From: JACCYI01 sp036389195
Lineage (GTDB): Bacteria > Actinomycetota > Thermoleophilia > Solirubrobacterales > Solirubrobacteraceae
Assembly: GCA_036389195.1 (NCBI GenBank)
Contig: DASVQH010000159.1
Coordinates: 1 to 10,171 of the forward strand
DNA: 10,171 bases
Reading direction: 5' to 3'
Below, piece by piece: positions 5,612-10,171 of this stretch (position 1 is the first letter of the stretch; the number at the start of each line of letters is the position of its first letter). Below the pieces are notes generated by a model, which worked only from the letters and a program-made list of their open reading frames with translations, did no database searches and was not told the DNA's origin. The position numbers were made by a program, and so were the translations under genes.

Positions 5612-6595
5612 GTGGAGCGCTGGGCACGCGAGCTGGCGCACCGGCTGCCGCGCCTGGCGCCCGGCGGCTACGCCGTCGCGCGGCCGCGCCCGCGGCTCGT
5701 CCACCGCGCCGGCCACGCCTGGGAGCAGGGCGTGCTGCCCGTGCTCGCCGCCCGCGCGCACGCGCCGGCGCTGCTGTGCCCGGCCAATCTCGCGCCGGTC
5801 GGCTTCCCGCGCAACGTCGTGGTCATCCACGACGCCGCCCCGCTGCGCCATCCGGAGTGGTACTCCCGCGCCTACGCGGCCTGGCAGGCGCGCGTGCTGC
5901 CGGTCATCGCCCGTCGCGCGCTGCACGTCGTGACCGTATCCGAGTTCTCGCGCGGCGAGCTCGTGGAGCTCCTCGGCCTCCCGCCGGAGCGCGTCACGGT
6001 GGTCGCGGGCGGGGTCGACCCCCGCTTCGCTTCCGCCGCGCCGGCCCGCCGGGACCGTCCCTACGTGCTCTGCGTGGCCTCCCACACGGCACGCAAGAAC
6101 CTCGCGGCGCTGGTGCCGGCCGCCCGCGCGCTGCAGAACGAGGGCGTCGAGCTGCTCGTCGCCGGCGGCCACCGCCCGCAGTTCGCCCGCGAGGACGGCC
6201 TGGAACCGCTCAGGCTCCTCGGCGCCGTCGACGACGCCGAGCTTCCGGCCCTCTACGCCGGCGCGCTGGCCTTCGTCCTGCCGTCGGTCTACGAGGGCTT
6301 CGGCCTGCCGGTGCTCGAGGCGATGGCCGCGGGGACGCCCGTCGTCGCCGCCGACGCCACCGCGCTGCCCGAGACCGCCGGCGGCGCGGCCCGCCTGGTC
6401 CCGCCGGAGCCCGAAGCCCTGCGGGAGGCCCTGACCACCCTCCTCGGCGACGAAGTCGAGAGCGCCCGCCTCGCGCGCGCCGGCCGCGAGCGGGCCGGCG
6501 CCTTCAGCTGGGAGCGGACGGCCCGCGAGGTCGACGCGGTGCTCGCGCCCTACCGGCAGCGCGTCGCGTCCTCCGGGGACTTCGCGCAGCCCTGA
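5612..6595 (+). CDS. Glycosyltransferase family 4 (GT-B, MtfB-like), true start uncertain
   Basis: GT-B glycosyltransferase, 327 aa from GTG 5612. Seen: VVIHDAAPLRHPEWY (70-84), VTVSEFSRGEL (107-117), VTVVAGGVDPRF (128-139), YVLCVASHTARKN (151-163), DDAELPALYAGALAFVLPS (207-225) and EGFGLPVLE (228-236), the E-x7-E motif, then AAGTPVVAADATALPE. It is closely related to the divergent minus-strand GT4 and probably a paralogue. The codons just upstream of GTG 5612 read ILIDARAAARPELGG in the same frame, which is the expected first beta strand and Gly loop of the family. The native protein therefore very likely starts earlier, yet the only start-like codon there is CTG at 5555. The GGGAGG directly before 5612 is too close (about 1 nt) to serve as a ribosome site. 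The 3' end overlaps the convergent hydrolase by 46 bp. Role: adds a sugar to the same surface glycan; specificity unknown. Confidence 0.9.
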   Translation: MERWARELAHRLPRLAPGGYAVARPRPRLVHRAGHAWEQGVLPVLAARAHAPALLCPANLAPVGFPRNVVVIHDAAPLRHPEWYSRAYAAWQARVLPVIARRALHVVTVSEFSRGELVELLGLPPERVTVVAGGVDPRFASAAPARRDRPYVLCVASHTARKNLAALVPAARALQNEGVELLVAGGHRPQFAREDGLEPLRLLGAVDDAELPALYAGALAFVLPSVYEGFGLPVLEAMAAGTPVVAADATALPETAGGAARLVPPEPEALREALTTLLGDEVESARLARAGRERAGAFSWERTAREVDAVLAPYRQRVASSGDFAQP

Positions 6596-7725
6596 AGCTC
6601 CTCGGCGCTGAACTGGAAGGCCGCGAGCGCGGGCGCGCTGGCCACCTTGGAGCGGTCCGGACTCAGCCGGCGGAGCCCCGAGAAGTCGAACGCGCTCGGC
6701 CCGCGGGCCTCCGAGAGCCACGTGTACCAGTACACGCGCCCGATGCGCAGCCGCTTGCGCTCGCGGGCCAGGCGGGGGATGGCCTGGCGCAGCCGCGTGG
6801 CCTGCCCCTTGTCGGTGGTGGTGAAGCCGGGCGGCCCGTGAGCCCGGCCCGTGGCCGCCGGCCACGAGAGCTCGGTGACCCAGATCGGCCGCTTGGCGTC
6901 CTTGGCGCGCCGGGCCTCCTTGCGGGCCAGCTTCACGAGCTTGACGACGTTGCTCGGCTTGCCGGTGTACGGATGCAGGCCGATGACGTCGAACGCCCCC
7001 TTGCCGCCGGCGCGGTAGATCCGGCGCAGCGACTTGAAGCTCTCGTTGGGCAGGCCCGCCAGGACCGTCCGCGCCCGCCCGTCCGCGGCGTGCAGCGCGC
7101 GGTGGGCGGCCCGCAGGACCTTCACGTAGGAGCGCTGGAACGGCTGGCGGCTCCAGTAGAGGTCGAGATCGGGCTCGTTCCAGATCTGCCACGAGTGGAT
7201 CACCATGCGCGGCAGCTCCGGACGTTCCGCCCAGAAGCTCCCCTGCGGGCCGTAGCGGCCGACCAGCGCCCGCATGAACGCCGCGAAGGTCGCCGGGTCG
7301 CGCGGCGGCGACGCGATGTCGAACGGCTTCTCGCGCGCCCAGCCCGGGGCGCGCTGCACCACCGGCAGCACGCCGAGGTGGCGGCGCGCGGCGGCGGCGA
7401 CCACCTGATCGGAGGCCGCGAAGTCGGTCGGCACGCCGGCGACGTCGCGGAACGCGCCGCGCCGGTCCGGGGGCACCTCGTCGAGCGTCCGGTACGGCTG
7501 GGCCTCGCTCCAGTAGAAGGCGGCGCGCACGTTCTCCACGCCGCTCGCCGCCATCAGCGACCACTCGCCGTCGAAGGCCGCGGCGCCGGCGCCGGTCATC
7601 GGGCCGTCGGCCTGCGCGCCGAGCCATCCGTGGGGGACGGAGCGGCCCGCGGCTGACGCGGGAGGGGCGATGAACGCGAGCGCGGCGAGCGCGAGCGCGA
7701 CGACGAGGCGGGTCCGGGGAGGCAT
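6550..7725 (-). CDS. Secreted clan GH-A glycoside hydrolase (cellulase/GH39-like)
   Basis: A predicted exported beta/alpha-barrel glycosidase of 391 aa. A signal peptide is clear: PPRTR, a hydrophobic stretch LVVALALAALAFIA (about 7-20), then PPASAAG with likely cleavage after ASA/A near 25-26. The mature part shows NVRAAFYWSEAQPY (65-78), SWQIWNEPDLDLYW (178-191) with the probable acid/base E184, FDVIGLHPYTG (245-255) and IWVTELSWPA (281-290) with the probable nucleophile E285. The NEP-to-TELSW spacing of about 100 residues fits a retaining clan GH-A enzyme. The only cysteines of the mature chain, C380 and C390, sit in a short tail and may form a disulphide. The ATG at 7725 places the signal peptide at the N-terminus; an upstream in-frame ATG at 7779 adds non-signal residues and is rejected. 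Flanked by glycosyltransferases, so it may trim or release the glycan, as PslG does for Psl. Substrate unknown. Confidence 0.88.
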   Translation of the reverse strand: MPPRTRLVVALALAALAFIAPPASAAGRSVPHGWLGAQADGPMTGAGAAAFDGEWSLMAASGVENVRAAFYWSEAQPYRTLDEVPPDRRGAFRDVAGVPTDFAASDQVVAAAARRHLGVLPVVQRAPGWAREKPFDIASPPRDPATFAAFMRALVGRYGPQGSFWAERPELPRMVIHSWQIWNEPDLDLYWSRQPFQRSYVKVLRAAHRALHAADGRARTVLAGLPNESFKSLRRIYRAGGKGAFDVIGLHPYTGKPSNVVKLVKLARKEARRAKDAKRPIWVTELSWPAATGRAHGPPGFTTTDKGQATRLRQAIPRLARERKRLRIGRVYWYTWLSEARGPSAFDFSGLRRLSPDRSKVASAPALAAFQFSAEELQGCAKSPEDATRCR

Positions 7726-7754
7726 GCCACAACAACCTGCCAGATCGCTCGGCG

Positions 7755-7784
7755 TTGCGGTGTATCCCCACCGCTCCATACACT
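7755..7784 (+). promoter_or_regulatory. Candidate promoter of the WbaZ-like GT4, possibly leaderless
   Basis: TTGCGG (7755-7760, only the TTG matches), an 18-nt spacer and TACACT (7779-7784, TAnnnT, 4/6 to TATAAT) lie in the 68-bp divergent spacer 7726-7793. The -10 box ends 9 nt before the ATG at 7794, so the mRNA would have almost no leader, and no Shine-Dalgarno sequence is present. The spacing resembles the candidate promoter at 2204-2233. Confidence 0.35.
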
Positions 7785-7793
7785 CGCCCGCCG

Positions 7794-9002
7794 ATGCCCG
7801 GCCGTGTCGCCCTCGTCCACGACTTCCTGCTCGACCTCCGCGGCGCCGAGCGGGTGTTCGCCGCCATCTGCGCCCGGTGGCCGGAAGCCGACGTCTTCAC
7901 CGCCGTCTACGACGAGCGCGGGACGGAGGGGCGCTTCGCGCACCGCAACGTCCACTCCTCGTTCCTGCAGCGCCTGCGGCCCAACGCGCGCACGTTCCGG
8001 CCGCTGCTGCCGTTCTACCCGCACGCGATCGAGTCCTTCGACCTGCGCGGCTACGACACGGTCATCTCGTCCTCGAGCGCCTGGGCGCACGGCGTGCTCG
8101 TCGACCCGGGCGCCGTCCACGTCTGCTACTGCCACAACCCGTTCCGCTACGCCTGGAGCGAGCGCGAGCCGACGCTTCGGGCCCGCAACCCGCTCGTGCG
8201 CCCGGCGCTGCGCTTCCTGCTCAACCGCTGGCGCCAGTGGGACTGGATCGCCGCCCAGCGCGTCGACCGCTACGTCGCCAACTCGGCGATCACCGCGGCG
8301 CGGATCCGCCGCTACCTCGGTCGCGAGTCGACCGTCCTGCATCCCGCCGTGGAGATCGATCGCTTCCATCCGCTGCCGGTCGAGGCCGTCGGGGAGCACT
8401 ACGTGGTGCTCGCCGAGCTGATGGCGCACAAGCGCATCGACGTCGCGGTGCGGGCGTTCAACGCGCTCGGGCGGCCGCTGGTGGTGGTCGGCGACGGCCC
8501 GGAGATGCGGCGGCTGCGGCGGATCGCCGGGCCGACGGTCTCCTTCGCCGGGCGCACCACCGACGAGCAGGTGGCCGAGCTGCTGCGCTCCTGCCGCGCG
8601 CTCGTGGTGACGGCCACGGAGGAGTTCGGGATCGCCGCGGTCGAGGCCCAGGCCTCCGGGCGCCCGGTGATCGCGCTCGCCGAGGGCGGCGTGATGGAGA
8701 ACGTCATCGAGGGGGAGACCGGCGTCTTCTATCCCCGCAACGAGCCTGAGGCGCTCGCTCGCGCGGTCGCGGGCTTCGACGCGCTGGCGGTGGACCCGGC
8801 GGCGTGCGTGGCCTCGGCCGAGCGCTTCGGGGTCGGGCGCTTCCAGGCGTCGCTCGCCGCGGTCGTCGACCAGGCGCGCGAGGAGGCGCGCCCGCCGCGG
8901 CCCGAGGAGCGCAACGGCGGCGTCCTGTCCGCCGGGCTCATCCCCCTTCACGGCCGCCGCGCCAGCAGGCGCAGCGAGCCGAAGCGCGCCGCCGGCCGGT
9001 AG
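7794..9002 (+). CDS. Glycosyltransferase family 4, WbaZ-like (probable mannosyltransferase)
   Basis: GT-B glycosyltransferase, 402 aa, complete. The N-terminal half begins RVALVHDFLLDLRGAERVF (4-22), has DTVISSSSAWAHGV (88-101) and VCYCHNPFRYAW (110-121), a variant of the CHTPMRYxW signature of WbaZ-like mannosyltransferases, then DRYVANSAITAARI (158-171). The C-terminal half has YVVLAELMAHKRIDVAV (203-219), VVVGDGPEM (230-238) and EEFGIAAVE (276-284), the E-x7-E donor motif, then ASGRPVIALAEGGVMENV. A basic, Pro/Arg-rich tail of about 45 residues follows the domain; much of its end lies in the 55-bp overlap with the convergent membrane protein gene. The ATG at 7794 gives the expected family N-terminus; the in-frame ATG at 7755 would add 13 unrelated residues. 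Probably transfers mannose to a lipid-linked surface glycan from GDP-mannose; this is family-level knowledge, not proven here. Confidence 0.92.
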   Translation: MPGRVALVHDFLLDLRGAERVFAAICARWPEADVFTAVYDERGTEGRFAHRNVHSSFLQRLRPNARTFRPLLPFYPHAIESFDLRGYDTVISSSSAWAHGVLVDPGAVHVCYCHNPFRYAWSEREPTLRARNPLVRPALRFLLNRWRQWDWIAAQRVDRYVANSAITAARIRRYLGRESTVLHPAVEIDRFHPLPVEAVGEHYVVLAELMAHKRIDVAVRAFNALGRPLVVVGDGPEMRRLRRIAGPTVSFAGRTTDEQVAELLRSCRALVVTATEEFGIAAVEAQASGRPVIALAEGGVMENVIEGETGVFYPRNEPEALARAVAGFDALAVDPAACVASAERFGVGRFQASLAAVVDQAREEARPPRPEERNGGVLSAGLIPLHGRRASRRSEPKRAAGR

Positions 9003-10171
9003 CGGCGCGCCAGATAGGCGTCGAGGATGCGGACGCCGGAGGACCTGCCGCCGGCGTTGGGCTCCGGGGCCGAGGAGCGCGGGTCGGTCCAGCGGACGAC
9101 GAGCGGCGTGCGGGTGCGCTCGAGGTCGGCGACGATCTCCCGCTGCACCGGCGCGGTGGTCACGACGCCGGGCTGGGCGACGTCGTAGCGGGTCGGGTTG
9201 GGGCGCTGGGCGAGGACCTGCAGGAGCGGGATCCCGACGGTGACCAGGTCCGAGCGCCGCGGGGCGATGTAGACCGGGCGCCCGGGCGGGACGGCGCGGC
9301 GGATGGCCTCCGCGGCCGGCACCAGCTCGTGCACCAGGGCCGGATCGGCGGTGACCCCTCCGGCGATCGGCAGGCCGAGCTCGACGGTGTCCTCGTGCAG
9401 CGCCAGCCAGCGGCGGTCGAGCCCCTGGACGGTCACGTAGAGGAGCGCGAGCGCCGGGACCACCGCCAGGGCGCGCCGCGGGGCCGCGGCGATCGCCGCC
9501 GCGGCGAGGATCGCCAGCATCACCGCCGCCGCGGCGGTGTGGAACAGGTCGGTCCGCGCCAGCAGGTAGGCGACCGGCCCCAGCGCGGCGACGGCGGTGG
9601 CGACCGCGAGCGGGCGCCGGCGCGCCGGCGACGGCGCGAGCGCCGCGACGGCCCCGGCCAGCCCGAGCACGGTCGCCAGCGGGAGGTAGAAGAGCAGCAG
9701 CGGCTCGGCCGAGTCGCGGAGGAAGCCCAGCGGCGACCCCGTGTTCAGCGGCCCGTCGTAGTCCAGCGGGAACGGCAGGTGCTGGTACTCGCGGAAGCCG
9801 GTCAGCGGGTAGCGGATCAGCAGGTCGAAGGCCGGGCCGATCCCGGCCAGGGCCAGGACCGGGGCGTAGAGCAGTGCGGCGGTGCCCGCCGCCGCGGCCA
9901 CGAAGGTGCCCGTCTCGCGGCGGCGGCCGCCGAGCAGCAGCGCCAGCGCGATCCCCGCCGCCGCGCAGACCGCGAACTCCAGCCGGAACAGCGCGCACAG
10001 CCCGGCCAGCACCCCGGCGGCCAGGGGCCGGCGCTCGAACAGCACCAGCGCCCCGAGGACCAGCAGCAGCGCCGGCGCGAACGGGTTGGGCCCGCTCGGC
10101 GACGCCATCGCGCAGATCGCGGCGACCCAGGCGGCGACGGCCAGCCAGCCCGGCGCGCCGAGCCGGCGGGC
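8948..10171 (-). CDS. Polytopic GT-C-like membrane glycosyltransferase, N-terminus beyond window edge
   Basis: Integral membrane protein with a soluble C-terminal part; the 5' end is missing. The frame is open to base 10171 (residues ARRLGAPGWLAVAAW at the edge), so the Met codon at 10108 is internal rather than the start. About seven to eight hydrophobic segments are visible between 10171 and about 9410, including LLLVLGALVLF, AVCAAAGIALALLL, LYAPVLALAG, LLLFYLPLATVLGLAG and VVPALALLYV. The stretches SPSGPNPFAP, RPLAAGVLAGLCALFRLEF and LARTDLFH resemble actinobacterial GT-C (GT39/GT87-type, polyprenyl-phosphate-sugar dependent) enzymes. The last roughly 140 residues are soluble, contain RPNPTRYD and would face the outside. 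The catalytic first loop of GT-C enzymes lies in the missing part, so activity cannot be confirmed. Its position beside three GT4 genes and a secreted hydrolase suggests extracytoplasmic sugar transfer. The 3' end overlaps the convergent GT4 by 55 bp. Confidence 0.75.
   Translation of the reverse strand, partial: ARRLGAPGWLAVAAWVAAICAMASPSGPNPFAPALLLVLGALVLFERRPLAAGVLAGLCALFRLEFAVCAAAGIALALLLGGRRRETGTFVAAAAGTAALLYAPVLALAGIGPAFDLLIRYPLTGFREYQHLPFPLDYDGPLNTGSPLGFLRDSAEPLLLFYLPLATVLGLAGAVAALAPSPARRRPLAVATAVAALGPVAYLLARTDLFHTAAAAVMLAILAAAAIAAAPRRALAVVPALALLYVTVQGLDRRWLALHEDTVELGLPIAGGVTADPALVHELVPAAEAIRRAVPPGRPVYIAPRRSDLVTVGIPLLQVLAQRPNPTRYDVAQPGVVTTAPVQREIVADLERTRTPLVVRWTDPRSSAPEPNAGGRSSGVRILDAYLARRYRPAARFGSLRLLARRP

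Noticed and set aside
6011..6022. GGGGTCGACCCC palindrome resembling the repeat unit at 4967-5015.
   Set aside because: The centre differs (GTCGAC), it is a single copy, and it is explained by the codons of the conserved GVDP motif of the GT4.
6721..6736. Perfect inverted repeat CGTGTAC-CA-GTACACG, a possible operator.
   Set aside because: It encodes VYWYT of the hydrolase barrel, is far from any start codon, and the symmetry follows from the Tyr-Trp-Tyr codons.
5546..7900. A long minus-strand open frame of about 784 codons, and similar long frames at 1532-3598 (+), 5776-7656 (+) and 7596-9998 (-).
   Set aside because: Compositional shadows with Arg/Pro/Ala/Gly-rich, motif-free translations. 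The glycosyltransferase and hydrolase genes in other frames carry complete family motifs.
9526..9537. CCGCCGCGGCGG palindrome and nearby GCC/GCG-rich runs.
   Set aside because: Alanine codons in a membrane helix; no adjacent regulatory context.
1..10171. CRISPR arrays, tRNA or rRNA genes, prophage, toxin-antitoxin or defence genes.
   Set aside because: No spaced direct repeats, no tRNA-like cloverleaf, and no corresponding protein motifs were found; nearly all sequence is explained by metabolic, repair and glycosyltransferase genes.

Overview
The window is a very GC-rich, densely packed chromosomal segment. The GC bias, the GTG starts, the GTGA/ATGA start-stop overlaps and the gene content (pan operon with a DUF2520 gene, [4Fe-4S] type-4 uracil-DNA glycosylase, a glycosyltransferase cluster) suggest Actinomycetota, perhaps Thermoleophilia/Solirubrobacterales. 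That placement is an inference; no rRNA or other marker gene is present. No gene-free stretch exceeds about 85 bp. I see no tRNA, rRNA, CRISPR array, prophage or complete insertion sequence.

Left part (1-2155, minus strand): a pantothenate operon transcribed leftwards in the order DUF2520/Rossmann dehydrogenase, panC, panB. The first two genes overlap by ATGA. panB starts 3 bases after the panC stop, and its strong ribosome binding site lies in the last panC codons. panB runs off the left edge. The DUF2520 protein is the obvious candidate for the ketopantoate reductase step that links PanB and PanC.

Centre (2204-3020, plus): a type-4 uracil-DNA glycosylase, divergent from the pan operon. It probably has a leaderless promoter, and it carries a Pro/Ala/Glu-rich tail ending in QLGLF, a probable sliding-clamp-binding peptide. 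Its 3' end overlaps the convergent GNAT gene by 19 bp.

Right part (3002-10171): a surface-polysaccharide style cluster. A minus-strand operon (GT4, GT2, GNAT acetyltransferase, joined by GTGA overlaps) is followed by genes of alternating direction: GT4 (+), secreted clan-A glycoside hydrolase (-), WbaZ-like GT4 (+) and a polytopic GT-C-like membrane protein (-, cut by the right edge). Together they could assemble a cell-surface or exported glycan: cytoplasmic GT2/GT4 enzymes add sugars, the membrane protein transfers or completes, and the secreted hydrolase trims. The glycan itself cannot be deduced. All three convergent gene pairs in the window overlap at their 3' ends (19, 46 and 55 bp).

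The clearest unexplained structure is a 49-bp element at 4967-5015, made of two inverted copies of a 15-nt palindrome. It is read in frame through the interdomain linker of the minus-strand GT4. No clearly new defence or mobile system is visible. The most testable points are the DUF2520 assignment, the UDG clamp motif, the REP-like element, and the missing canonical start of the plus-strand GT4 at about 5555-5612.
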